Part shown: positions 1 to 6,601 of the stretch, piece by piece
Position numbering within the stretch: position 1 is the first letter of the stretch
Layout: every line of letters begins with the position of its first letter
NCBI GenBank assembly: GCA_002373775.1
Contig: DFJW01000070.1
Span: 13,107-23,263, forward strand
DNA: 10,157 nucleotides
Source: Ruminococcus flavefaciens
Lineage (GTDB): Bacteria; Bacillota; Clostridia; Oscillospirales; Ruminococcaceae
Direction of reading: 5' to 3'
Notes under the pieces: generated by a model
Told to the model about the DNA's origin: nothing
Seen by the model: the letters and a program-made list of their open reading frames with translations, nothing else
The model's database searches: none
Translations under genes and position numbers: made by a program

Positions 1-962
1 TAAACGATGTCAGCGAACTTGATGCTGAGGTACTGCTTGATTCTCGCAGTCTCCTTGTCGAGAGTGATAGTTTCGAGAACTTCGTGAGCGTGGTAAAGGA
101 TAGCACCGCCGGGAGTCTCGTAAACGCCTCTTGACTTCATACCAACGAGACGGTTCTCAACGAGGTCAGCGAGACCGATACCGTTCTCACCGCCCAGCTT
201 GTTGAGGGCAGAAACCATCTCAACGCCGTTGAGTGTCTTGCCGTCGAGCATTGTGGGAACGCCCTTCTCGAAGTGGAGAGTGATGTATGTAGGCTTGTCG
301 GGAGCGTCGATAGGTGAAACGCCCATTTCGAGGAAGCCCTTCTTCTCGTACTGAGGCTCGTTTGCAGGATCTTCAAGATCGAGTCCCTCATGAGAAAGGT
401 GCCAGATGTTCTTATCCTTTGAGTAGTTTGTCTCTCTGTTTATCTTGAGGGGGATGTTGTGAGCCTCAGCGTAGTCGATCTCCTCGTCACGGCTCTTGAT
501 GTCCCATTCTCTCCAGGGAGCGATTATCTGCATATCAGGTGCGAAAGCCTTGATAGCCAGCTCGAATCTTACCTGATCGTTGCCCTTGCCGGTGCAGCCG
601 TGGCAGATAGCGTCAGCGCCCTCAGCGAGAGCGATCTCAGCGATTCTCTTTGCGATGATCGGACGAGCGAAAGAAGTACCGAGCATATATCTGTTCTCAT
701 AGATTGCGCCAGCCTGAACAGTGGGATAAACATAATCCTGGATGAATTCTTCCTTCAGGTCAGCAACGATGAGCTTGGAAGCGCCTGTCTTTATAGCCTT
801 CTCCTCAAGTCCGTCGAGCTCTGTGCCCTGTCCTACGTCACCGGAAACTGCGATAACTTCGCAGTTGTTGTAGTTTTCCTTGAGCCACGGGATTATGATA
901 GATGTATCAAGTCCGCCTGAATAAGCAAGAACAACCTTTTTGATATCCTTCTTGTTAGCCAT
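1..962 (-). CDS. argG: Argininosuccinate synthase, 3' end outside window (partial)
   Basis: Cytoplasmic enzyme of arginine biosynthesis. It joins citrulline and aspartate using ATP to give argininosuccinate, AMP and pyrophosphate. About 320 N-terminal residues are visible of the roughly 400 usual for the family; the C-terminal part lies beyond the left edge. The start at 962 ([11 protein letters not shown]) follows an AGGAGG at 971-976. Seen in order: the ATP-binding PP-loop AYSGGLDTS at residues 13-21, the GDVGQG strand end, the [14 protein letters not shown] signature near residue 120, the [13 protein letters not shown] substrate region, and GGENGIG further on. The reading frame is intact throughout. 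No argH is visible beside it, so it appears to be transcribed from its own promoter. A perfect ARG box upstream suggests control by an ArgR/AhrC repressor. The assignment is very secure. Confidence 0.97.
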   Translation of the reverse strand, partial: MANKKDIKKVVLAYSGGLDTSIIIPWLKENYNNCEVIAVSGDVGQGTELDGLEEKAIKTGASKLIVADLKEEFIQDYVYPTVQAGAIYENRYMLGTSFARPIIAKRIAEIALAEGADAICHGCTGKGNDQVRFELAIKAFAPDMQIIAPWREWDIKSRDEEIDYAEAHNIPLKINRETNYSKDKNIWHLSHEGLDLEDPANEPQYEKKGFLEMGVSPIDAPDKPTYITLHFEKGVPTMLDGKTLNGVEMVSALNKLGGENGIGLADLVENRLVGMKSRGVYETPGGAILYHAHEVLETITLDKETARIKQYLSIKFADIV

Positions 963-983
963 ATTTATTACCTCCTGAAATAA

Positions 984-999
984 GCGCTTTTACCAGCGC
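984..999 (-). promoter_or_regulatory. Hairpin in argG leader, just upstream of the Shine-Dalgarno
   Basis: GCGCT (984-988) and AGCGC (995-999) form a perfect 5-bp stem with a 6-nt loop in the short argG leader, about 8 nt upstream of the AGGAGG. There is no U-tract, so it is not a terminator. A role in mRNA stability or in presenting the ribosome site is inference. Confidence 0.4.
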
Positions 1000-1015
1000 G
1001 ATGTATCATATCCTT

Positions 1016-1043
1016 ATTATACACCCACAAACAAGAATGTCAA
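1016..1043 (-). promoter_or_regulatory. Promoter of argG
   Basis: On the minus strand, TTGACA (1043-1038), a 16-bp spacer and TATAAT (1021-1016) match the sigma-A consensus at all 12 positions. The predicted start near 1009 leaves a leader of about 47 nt. Confidence 0.85.
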
Positions 1044-1048
1044 GAGAT

Positions 1049-1066
1049 TTTGAATAAATATTCATT
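1049..1066. promoter_or_regulatory. ARG box (ArgR/AhrC operator)
   Basis: TTTGAATAAATATTCATT matches the established ARG-box consensus wnTGAATwwwwATTCAnw at every defined position. It lies 5 bp upstream of the argG -35 element, which supports arginine-dependent control of argG. A second TGAAT half-site at 1092-1096 has only a poor partner. Operators usually overlap the promoter; this one abuts it, so repression by looping, activation, or partial blocking of RNA polymerase all remain possible. Confidence 0.75.
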
Positions 1067-1210
1067 ATTTCGGGTAATATGCAAGTTTTAGTGAATATTA
1101 TACAGGGCGCAGATGTTTCCTCCGTGCACCGGGCGTGCGTTTCATTCTTAGCGGCAAAGTGCAATTCTTTTGTTGAATTAATTTCCGTTTTGTGCGTTAT
1201 TACGATTTTT

Positions 1211-1223
1211 CGGCAAATTGCCG
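1211..1223. promoter_or_regulatory. Perfect palindrome upstream of dehydrogenase promoter (possible operator)
   Basis: CGGCAAATTGCCG has 6-bp arms around a single central base and ends 8 bp before the -35 element of the dehydrogenase promoter. This is a typical position for an operator or activator site. I do not recognise the regulator; it is not the Rex consensus TTGTTAAnnnnTTAACAA often found at fermentation genes in Clostridia. Confidence 0.4.
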
Positions 1224-1231
1224 CAATCCGC

Positions 1232-1259
1232 TTGATATTTTTTGTGGTTATGTTATAAT
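1232..1259 (+). promoter_or_regulatory. Promoter of the LDH/MDH-family dehydrogenase
   Basis: TTGATA (1232-1237), a 16-bp spacer and TATAAT (1254-1259), with an extended -10 TG at 1251-1252. Expected start near 1266, giving a leader of about 95 nt. It is strong enough for a highly expressed central-metabolism gene. Confidence 0.85.
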
Positions 1260-1263
1260 TATA

Positions 1264-1334
1264 GTGTCCTTGCACGTTATAAGAGAATTATATATAGAAA
1301 GAATGATAAAAAAATAACAAGTCTTGCAGGACAC
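1264..1334 (+). promoter_or_regulatory. Long-range stem closing the dehydrogenase mRNA leader
   Basis: GTGTCCT-t-GCA (1264-1274) is complementary to TGC-AGGACAC (1325-1334): 7 + 3 base pairs with one bulged T, enclosing an AT-rich loop of 50 nt. The left arm sits at the predicted 5' end of the transcript, so the mRNA would begin inside a stem. Such 5' stems can stabilise bacterial mRNAs; the role here is inferred. Confidence 0.35.
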
Positions 1335-1360
1335 CCCAAATCTCGAACGGAGGCTTTATC

Positions 1361-2311
1361 ATGTCAGAAAAGAATAAGAACGGCACAAAGATAACCATAC
1401 TGGGCGCAGGTAATGTCGGCGCTACTGTTGCTTATACACTCGCTGTAGCCGGTACCTGTACTGATGTTGTGCTCGTAGATATAAACAAGGCAAAGGCAAA
1501 GGGCGAGGCTATGGATATCCGTCAGGGCGTATCCTTCGGTCAGAACGTCGAGATCATCGACGGCTCCTATGAGGACGCCAAGGATTCCGATATCGTCGTA
1601 GTTACTCTCGGTCTTGCAAGAAAGCCCGGTCAGACACGTCTCGACCTCGCTCAGGCAAATGTAAACATCATCAAGGAAGTTATGCCCCAGATTGCCCGTT
1701 TCGCTCCCGATGCGATATATGTTGTTGTCAGCAACCCTGTGGACATACTTACTTACACCATACTCAAGTGTACAGACCTCACACCTCAGCAGGTAATAGG
1801 TTCAGGTACAGCACTTGATACATCCCGTCTGCGTTCAAGCATCGCTGACCATGTGGGACTCAGCCCCAACAGCGTCCACGCTTATGTATTCGGCGAGCAC
1901 GGTGATTCCTCATTCATCCCGTGGTCTCTCACAAACATCGCAGGCATCCCCATGGAAGAGTACTGCGCAGATCAGGATCACGCCGACATCGACGAGGAAG
2001 AGATCATTGACGAGGTCCGCAAGGCAGGTTCAGAAGTCATCAAGCGCAAGGGCGCAACTTTCTACGCTATCGCTATGACAGTAAACAAGATCTGTGATTC
2101 CATTCTCCGCGACAGCAACAACATCATCACAGTATCGACTCTCATCAACGACAGATACGGCATCAATGACGTATGTCTCAGCATGCCCTGCGTTATCGGT
2201 AGCGACGGTATCGTCCGCGAAGTATCCCCCAAGCTCACTGACTCTGAAGTTGAAAAGCTCCAGAACAGTGCAAAGGCTCTGAGAAACGTTATCGACCAGA
2301 TCGAATTCTGA
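1361..2311 (+). CDS. mdh/ldh: NAD-dependent LDH/MDH-family dehydrogenase, probably malate dehydrogenase
   Basis: Cytoplasmic 316-residue 2-hydroxyacid dehydrogenase, full family length. GGAGG at 1349-1353 sets the start. Visible: the Rossmann motif GAGNVG (15-20); Asp40, which selects NAD over NADP; the mobile substrate loop with RKPGQTR (87-93); SNPVD (124-128); Asp153 and Arg156; and the catalytic motif GEHGD with His180. The position equivalent to LDH residue 102 is Arg87. LDHs carry Gln there, and the classical Q102R change converts LDH to malate specificity; the clostridial-type malate dehydrogenases I recall also read NRKPGETR. I therefore favour malate/oxaloacetate over lactate/pyruvate, although the rest of the sequence also looks LDH-like and automatic annotation may say L-lactate dehydrogenase. 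Either way it reoxidises NADH in fermentation. It is a single-gene unit with its own promoter and terminator. Confidence 0.93.
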   Translation: MSEKNKNGTKITILGAGNVGATVAYTLAVAGTCTDVVLVDINKAKAKGEAMDIRQGVSFGQNVEIIDGSYEDAKDSDIVVVTLGLARKPGQTRLDLAQANVNIIKEVMPQIARFAPDAIYVVVSNPVDILTYTILKCTDLTPQQVIGSGTALDTSRLRSSIADHVGLSPNSVHAYVFGEHGDSSFIPWSLTNIAGIPMEEYCADQDHADIDEEEIIDEVRKAGSEVIKRKGATFYAIAMTVNKICDSILRDSNNIITVSTLINDRYGINDVCLSMPCVIGSDGIVREVSPKLTDSEVEKLQNSAKALRNVIDQIEF

Positions 2312-2335
2312 GTTCGGCACATCAATATGAAAATG

Positions 2336-2373
2336 ACCGGGCAGGACCTTGTGAAGTCCCTGCCCGGTTTTTT
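2336..2373 (+). terminator. Rho-independent terminator of the dehydrogenase
   Basis: A perfect 10-bp stem, ACCGGGCAGG (2336-2345) with CCTGCCCGGT (2359-2368), is followed by a run of T to 2373. It lies 25 bp after the stop codon. Read the other way it may also stop the convergent minus-strand gene, though the T-tract on that side is poor. Confidence 0.9.
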
Positions 2374-2392
2374 GTTATTCAGCCGCAGATGT

Positions 2393-2788
2393 TCAGAGAA
2401 TGCTCTCTCCTTCTCCCATTACGGGTATCACAACAGCAGATGCGTCCTCAAGGTGGAATACCATCATCTTGTTGCCAGTCTGCTCATTGTATATAGCTCT
2501 GAGATCAGGCATTGCATCCAGTGCAGCCTCAGCGTATTTCGGATCGGTCTCGAAAACAGCCTTGCCTGTGTAGCGGAGCCATTTTCCGTCCGGAAGTGCA
2601 GCAACTATCTCTGTTTTGGGATTAGCCGCAAGCTGCTTGTAGACGTTCTTGAAATCGCCCACTCCGAAAAGCACCTTTCCGTCCATTTCGATGCTCAGTC
2701 CCAGAGGGCGGAGTTTCGGCTGATCGCCGTCTGCTGTGGCGAGGAAGAATACGCCTGCCTTGTCTAAAAACTCTTTGATCCTGCTCAT
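2393..2788 (-). CDS. Pyridoxamine 5'-phosphate oxidase-like FMN-binding split-barrel protein
   Basis: A 131-residue cytoplasmic protein. I chose the start at 2788 (MSRIKEFLDKAG) because AAGGAGG at 2796-2802 sits 7 nt upstream; a longer open frame to 2842 runs back through the promoter. The N-terminal pattern FFLATADGDQPKLRPLG (residues 14-30), followed by alternating beta strands (KVLFGVGDFKNVYKQL, TEIVAALPDGKWLRYTGKAVFE), is typical of the small PNPOx-like split-barrel family that binds FMN or a related cofactor as a dimer. Members reduce or bind diverse small molecules and this one's substrate is unknown; it is far shorter than true PdxH, so vitamin B6 synthesis should not be assumed. It is divergent from the sigma-factor operon, with separate promoters. 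Confidence 0.85.
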   Translation of the reverse strand: MSRIKEFLDKAGVFFLATADGDQPKLRPLGLSIEMDGKVLFGVGDFKNVYKQLAANPKTEIVAALPDGKWLRYTGKAVFETDPKYAEAALDAMPDLRAIYNEQTGNKMMVFHLEDASAVVIPVMGEGESIL

Positions 2789-2820
2789 ATGCGAGCCTCC
2801 TTTTCGTTTATTGTAAGTAC

Positions 2821-2849
2821 AGTATAACACATGCCGGCACATTTTTCAA
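2821..2849 (-). promoter_or_regulatory. Promoter of the split-barrel gene
   Basis: On the minus strand, TTGAAA (2849-2844), a 17-bp spacer and TATACT (2826-2821). The -35 lies inside an inverted repeat, GCCGG (2833-2837) / CCGGC (2854-2858), which could be an operator. The leader is short, about 27 nt. Confidence 0.7.
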
Positions 2850-2871
2850 TAGTCCGGCGCCCAGTTTTTTC

Positions 2872-2900
2872 TTGACCTTGCCGCTCAAAAAGCCTATAAT
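2872..2900 (+). promoter_or_regulatory. Promoter of the sigma-factor operon
   Basis: TTGACC (2872-2877), a 17-bp spacer and TATAAT (2895-2900). This is a housekeeping sigma-A promoter, so basal expression of the ECF operon does not seem to depend on its own sigma factor. The predicted leader is about 87 nt and contains A/T tracts. Confidence 0.75.
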
Positions 2901-2993
2901 TATATCATACCGGAAGATGCGAAAAAATTTTTTGAAAAAAATGCACGGAAACAGCTTCCTCAGTTGTGTATATATCAGAAGGGAGGTAATACC

Positions 2994-3482
2994 ATGAACG
3001 ACGATAAAAACACTGCACTGTATGCTTTCAGGACATTCGGAGACATCGTCCTGCGTGCCGCTTTCTCGGGCACAGGCGATATGCAGGAAGCGGAGGATAT
3101 CACGCAGGAAGTCTTCCTGACTCTCCATTCCAAGCCCCGGTCATTCAATGACGACGAACATATGAAAGCCTGGCTGCTGAGAGCAGTCATAAACCGCTGC
3201 CGGAACTACAAAAAGAGTTTCCGCAGCAGCATGACGGATCATCTCGACGACCTTTCAGCCGAACCTGCTGTGCCGTTCACAGCGGAGGAAAACGAGCTGA
3301 AAGAAAAGATATCTGCCATGCCCGCAAAGTACAGCTCCGTACTGTTCTTGTATTACTATGAGGGATACACGATAAAAGAAATAGCCGATATCATCGGCAA
3401 AAAGGAAAACACAGTAAGCTCCCTGCTCCAAAGAGGCAGGAAAAAACTGAGATCCGTTCTTGAAGAGGAGGGTTCACTATGA
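2994..3482 (+). CDS. ECF-type (group 4) RNA polymerase sigma factor
   Basis: A 162-residue extracytoplasmic-function sigma factor that directs RNA polymerase to a small regulon in response to an envelope signal. The start at 2994 (MNDDKNTALYAF) follows AAGGGAGG at 2979-2986; a longer frame from 2964 has no ribosome site. Region 2 is seen at about residues 8-75, with AEDITQEVFLTLH (33-45) and the DNA-melting/-10 helix AWLLRAVINRCRNYKK (59-74). Region 4 lies at about 103-155 with the helix-turn-helix YTIKEIADIIGKKENTVSSL. Regions 1 and 3 are absent, as expected. The stop overlaps the next start (ATGA, 3479-3482), implying translational coupling to the membrane partner. The target promoters are unknown. 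Confidence 0.95.
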   Translation: MNDDKNTALYAFRTFGDIVLRAAFSGTGDMQEAEDITQEVFLTLHSKPRSFNDDEHMKAWLLRAVINRCRNYKKSFRSSMTDHLDDLSAEPAVPFTAEENELKEKISAMPAKYSSVLFLYYYEGYTIKEIADIIGKKENTVSSLLQRGRKKLRSVLEEEGSL

Positions 3483-6346
3483 CAGGCAAAGATTATAAAA
3501 AGATGCTGGACAAAGTGAAGTGCAGCGACGATTTCCGTGCAAAAATGGAAGACATGCTCTCTGCTTCTCCGGAAGAAGCAGCTGAGTACACCGAGACAGT
3601 CAACCGGGTAGAGACCATAAGTCACCGCAGAAACTACGCCGGATTTGCAGCAGCCGCCGCAGCATTCGTGCTTGTGGGCGGACTTGGATACGGCATATAT
3701 TCCCGCGTCAATGATTCCGACGACACCATAGCCACCGAGGATTCCTCCGATACGGAAGTACGCACACCTTTCCCGTACTATGAGCACATGCGCGATACGG
3801 ATAATGTCGGCATCAGCTATGTACACAACATGTTCTCATCCGGCACCATAAAGCATGCCGAAGGCGAGGACGCCCGCAGAATATTTGACATTTTAGACTC
3901 CGTTGACTGGAAGGAGATACCCGAGGATGAACTGCTCATAACGTCAAATCCGGAACTTTCGATGTATTTCTATGAGATAGGACTTGCCAGCGACGAGCCC
4001 ATGCCCACCTACGAGCTCCGCGTTTATCCCGGCGGATACGCACAGTATTTCGTGAACGTTCCCGATCCTCAGACACATGAATACAGCGTCGGGAGCGTCC
4101 GCTGCTATCACTTCACACCGGAATTCTACGATGAGCTCATCTCACTGCTCTACACCGATGATGACATGCCGGCAACGCATCCTGACATGATATACACAGA
4201 GGCAGGAGATTTCATCATCACCAGCCAGCCGGTGACATTCGTCAATTCTTCCGAACCGACTTCATCCGGCGAGACAAAATATCTCGACCAGACCACGGCG
4301 GAGGAGTTCGCGCAGTACTTCAATTCATTCCTGGAACTTCGTCCCATGGATAAAGCCCCTTCATCCGGAAGGGAAAAGCTCATCACCCTACAGCTTGACC
4401 AGACATATTATACCGGCGAACTCACCTCTCTCACCTTCTCCGACAGCGGCTATATGACGCTCTACAGCGTTGACCATGACGGCACAGAGAAGACATGGAC
4501 ATACGAGCTCACCAGCGGCGAATTCGAGCACATCCGGGGCATTTTCGGATTCGGAAAGAGCGCCACAGTATTCGAATCCCCCGTTGCTTCCTATGACCTT
4601 TCGGGATGCCGTTTCACCTATACCGACAAGAACGGCATGACGGAATCCGGAGCAATGGGCGATGATACAGCTCAGGCTGTTGCCGCCATGCTGAGCCGTG
4701 CGGAATACGGCGAGCCGGGCGCAATGGCAGGCGACGGCAGCGGCGAGTGCATCGCACTGAAATTCTATGAAGGAAACTCTGCTCCCGACATGATAATGTA
4801 TCCCGACGGATATACGGTCTTCGATGCCGCTTCAACTGCTCCGTTCCGGTGTTCCACAGATCCGCTTACCTATGAAAGACTGATGCACCTGCTGGGACTC
4901 AGCGAGCTTGCAGTCAGCGATGCGGACGCAAATTCCATGATAGACCAGTACTTCACACAAAACGACGCGCAGACGGCAGTTTATGTCAGCCAGTCAGGAC
5001 AGTTCGACACCATAAGAATGATATTCGGATTTGACACCTACGACCGCGTGAAGACCGAGCTGAAAAAGATAAACTGGACAAGAGTGAATAAGGATGCAGG
5101 CGTACTTTACCACGACTACTTCGTCCTCGACGACGACACACACCTCAGCTTCCGGGGCTATCTCCAGATAGGCAGCACTATTTTCAAGGCTGAGGACGGC
5201 GCCGATCTCGAACCGCTGAAAGCGGCAGTCCTCGCATCACTCAGCGACGATGACCGCGGCTCTGCGACTGCATATTCCCTTCTCATGGCTTACAGGGATC
5301 AGGAGGCGATGTCCGCTGATATCAGCATCGAATACCTCGCAAAGGACATATTCGAAAGCAATTCCGACGGTACTCATTCGGCTTCATACACCATAAGCGG
5401 CACGGGAACCGCAGCAAGGGACAGCAGCGGAAATTACAGGATAAACATCGAAGGCAGCGAGACCGAACACGGCATAGAAATGGGCGCATCTCTGATACGC
5501 TGCGGCACGAAAGGCATGTACGCGGAATACAGCTCCGATGAGAACTTCTCACAGCTTGACAGCACCGAGACCTATGCTGAGATCGAAGGAAAGACCTACC
5601 GCTGGAACACCTGCGGCGGCATAACGCCCTCCGAGCACTGGATGAAATTTTACGAGAACGATTCTCCCCTTGACTATTTCGGCATGACAAAGCGCTTTAC
5701 AGATCATATGAGCAATGCCGGCAAGGTCACCTTTGAAGAAACGGGCGGCATGAAAGTCTTCAATATCAGCATCCCCTCTGAGGGCAGAGATGTCCGCATA
5801 GAGCTGAAACAGGGCGAAACAGGCGACCTGACGCACTACACGGAATATGTGAACGGAACGCTCACAGTCAGCTTAGACGTTACAGATATGACCTTCGGTG
5901 AAGGCGAGGCTGCTGAGCCGGAGTTCACTAAGGCTGAGGGCATCTGCTTCAATTTCACGCCTGCCGAAGTAAGCGAAGGCAGACTGCTCTGGTGTGAGCA
6001 TTCCGACAGCTCCGACGGCGAATTCAGCGGAACTATCGCGGAAGAACAGGCTGATGATTATATCTCCACTACTCTGGAAAAGATGATAGAGATGTCCGAT
6101 GAGGTCAGCGGGGACGAAGTTCCCATGCGTTCATACGTCATCTATATCACCGGCTGCCGCAGCAGCATAGAGACCTATAAGCTTTTCAGAGACGGCGACA
6201 CAGTCTTCATCGAACGTCTCGGCAAATACTATAAGCTTGACGCGAAGAACTCCGCGATATATGACAAGCTCAACGAGTACTTCCAGAAAATGGCGGTCTT
6301 CGGCAAAGAACCAAACGAGAGCCGCGTGGGGATATTCCCGTTCTGA
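3479..6346 (+). CDS. Giant single-pass membrane protein, putative anti-sigma factor with large extracellular sensor
   Basis: A 955-residue protein coupled to the sigma gene. Residues 1-50 are cytoplasmic, charged and helical (KMLDKVKCSDDFRAKMEDML) and resemble the sigma-binding head of Firmicute anti-sigma factors, but lack the HxxxCxxC zinc motif. One membrane helix follows at about 53-73, preceded by positive HRR, so the remaining ~880 residues lie outside the cell. That part is acidic and Ser/Thr/Tyr-rich with no Cys pattern or catalytic motif I recognise. Two stretches look related (133-225 and 523-588: helix, then DW or NW, then strands), and IRxIFGF occurs twice (352-358, 512-518). From about 598 to 830 the long amphipathic strands (SADISIEYLAKDIF, SASYTISGTGTAARD, NYRINIEG) recall LolA/LppX-like barrels, the fold of RseB; this is inference from pattern only. 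By position and topology it should hold the sigma factor inactive until an external signal. No protease site is evident. Confidence 0.7.
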   Translation: MTGKDYKKMLDKVKCSDDFRAKMEDMLSASPEEAAEYTETVNRVETISHRRNYAGFAAAAAAFVLVGGLGYGIYSRVNDSDDTIATEDSSDTEVRTPFPYYEHMRDTDNVGISYVHNMFSSGTIKHAEGEDARRIFDILDSVDWKEIPEDELLITSNPELSMYFYEIGLASDEPMPTYELRVYPGGYAQYFVNVPDPQTHEYSVGSVRCYHFTPEFYDELISLLYTDDDMPATHPDMIYTEAGDFIITSQPVTFVNSSEPTSSGETKYLDQTTAEEFAQYFNSFLELRPMDKAPSSGREKLITLQLDQTYYTGELTSLTFSDSGYMTLYSVDHDGTEKTWTYELTSGEFEHIRGIFGFGKSATVFESPVASYDLSGCRFTYTDKNGMTESGAMGDDTAQAVAAMLSRAEYGEPGAMAGDGSGECIALKFYEGNSAPDMIMYPDGYTVFDAASTAPFRCSTDPLTYERLMHLLGLSELAVSDADANSMIDQYFTQNDAQTAVYVSQSGQFDTIRMIFGFDTYDRVKTELKKINWTRVNKDAGVLYHDYFVLDDDTHLSFRGYLQIGSTIFKAEDGADLEPLKAAVLASLSDDDRGSATAYSLLMAYRDQEAMSADISIEYLAKDIFESNSDGTHSASYTISGTGTAARDSSGNYRINIEGSETEHGIEMGASLIRCGTKGMYAEYSSDENFSQLDSTETYAEIEGKTYRWNTCGGITPSEHWMKFYENDSPLDYFGMTKRFTDHMSNAGKVTFEETGGMKVFNISIPSEGRDVRIELKQGETGDLTHYTEYVNGTLTVSLDVTDMTFGEGEAAEPEFTKAEGICFNFTPAEVSEGRLLWCEHSDSSDGEFSGTIAEEQADDYISTTLEKMIEMSDEVSGDEVPMRSYVIYITGCRSSIETYKLFRDGDTVFIERLGKYYKLDAKNSAIYDKLNEYFQKMAVFGKEPNESRVGIFPF

Positions 6347-6444
6347 GCAGCATGACGCTGTACAAGTATTTTCGTAACCCCGGGCGGCGGAGTTCCGCTC
6401 CTGCCAGTCTTTTCGCTACCGCGGGCGGCGGAACGCCGCCCCTA

Positions 6445-6514
6445 CACTACTCTCTACTCACTACTATCTACTCACTAATATCTACTCACTACTCTCTACT
6501 CACTACTCTCTACT
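6445..6514 (+). repeat. Five-copy 14-bp tandem repeat (heptamer-based)
   Basis: Five uninterrupted copies of a 14-mer: units 1, 4 and 5 are CACTACTCTCTACT, unit 2 has CTATC in the middle, unit 3 has one further change. Each unit is two 7-mers of form nnCTACT, so the array is ten heptamers, followed by a degenerate CTATGCT that runs into the xth -35. Copy number is likely to vary between strains. Confidence 0.9.
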
Positions 6515-6520
6515 CTATGC

Positions 6521-6549
6521 TTGCTCTTTTCGGAAATATATGCTATAAT
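6521..6549 (+). promoter_or_regulatory. Promoter of xth
   Basis: TTGCTC (6521-6526, a weak -35), a 17-bp spacer and TATAAT (6544-6549) with an extended TGC just before it. The -35 touches the tandem repeat array, so changes in repeat number would place different DNA immediately upstream. Expected start near 6556. Confidence 0.75.
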
Positions 6550-6564
6550 GTTGGAAAGAGCATT

Positions 6565-6582
6565 GCGGGGATCCGTTCCCGC
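6565..6582 (+). promoter_or_regulatory. Hairpin in xth leader
   Basis: GCGGGGA (6565-6571) pairs with TTCCCGC (6576-6582), with one G-T wobble, around a TCCG tetraloop, 8 nt upstream of the GGAGG at 6591-6595. There is no U-tract, so it is not a terminator. Confidence 0.45.
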
Positions 6583-6601
6583 GTCATTTCGGAGGTAATA
6601 T

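Larger units (their letters stand above)
963..1360. other. Divergent intergenic region argG / dehydrogenase
   Basis: This 398-bp stretch carries no credible gene. It holds the argG leader, promoter and ARG box on the left, and on the right a CGGCAA-A-TTGCCG palindrome, the dehydrogenase promoter and a structured leader. Between about 1100 and 1200 I see nothing definite beyond a TTGTTGA half-site that weakly recalls a Rex box. Confidence 0.8.
6347..6601. repeat. Spacer with GC-rich hairpins and 14-bp tandem repeats
   Basis: This gene-free 255-bp spacer holds two GC-rich hairpin units sharing CGGGCGGCGGA (6381-6391 and 6422-6432). The second is a perfect 8-bp stem, GGGCGGCG-gaa-CGCCGCCC (6423-6441). 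Five tandem copies of CACTACTCTCTACT and variants follow (6445-6514). No clear terminator for the preceding operon is visible, since no T-run follows the hairpins. The composition differs sharply from the flanking genes. Confidence 0.85.

Noticed and set aside
459..920. 153-residue open frame on the plus strand
   Set aside because: Lies entirely antisense to argG, has no ribosome site, and its composition follows from the argG codons.
963..1010. T-box or riboswitch in the argG leader
   Set aside because: The leader is only about 47 nt with one small hairpin and no terminator or specifier features.
1173..1192. Rex-like site upstream of the dehydrogenase
   Set aside because: Only one half (TTGTTGA) resembles the consensus; the second half does not match.
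2327..2767. 146-residue plus-strand open frame
   Set aside because: Antisense to the split-barrel gene and begins within the dehydrogenase terminator; the minus-strand frame has family motifs and a good ribosome site.
2947..2973. Possible ECF autoregulatory promoter (GGAAAC ... TGTATA) before the sigma gene
   Set aside because: Spacing and -10 fit poorly, and the start would fall at the ribosome site, leaving almost no leader. The sigma-A promoter at 2872-2900 is better.
6344..6360. Terminator after the giant membrane protein
   Set aside because: Only a 4-bp CAGC/GCTG stem with no T-run.
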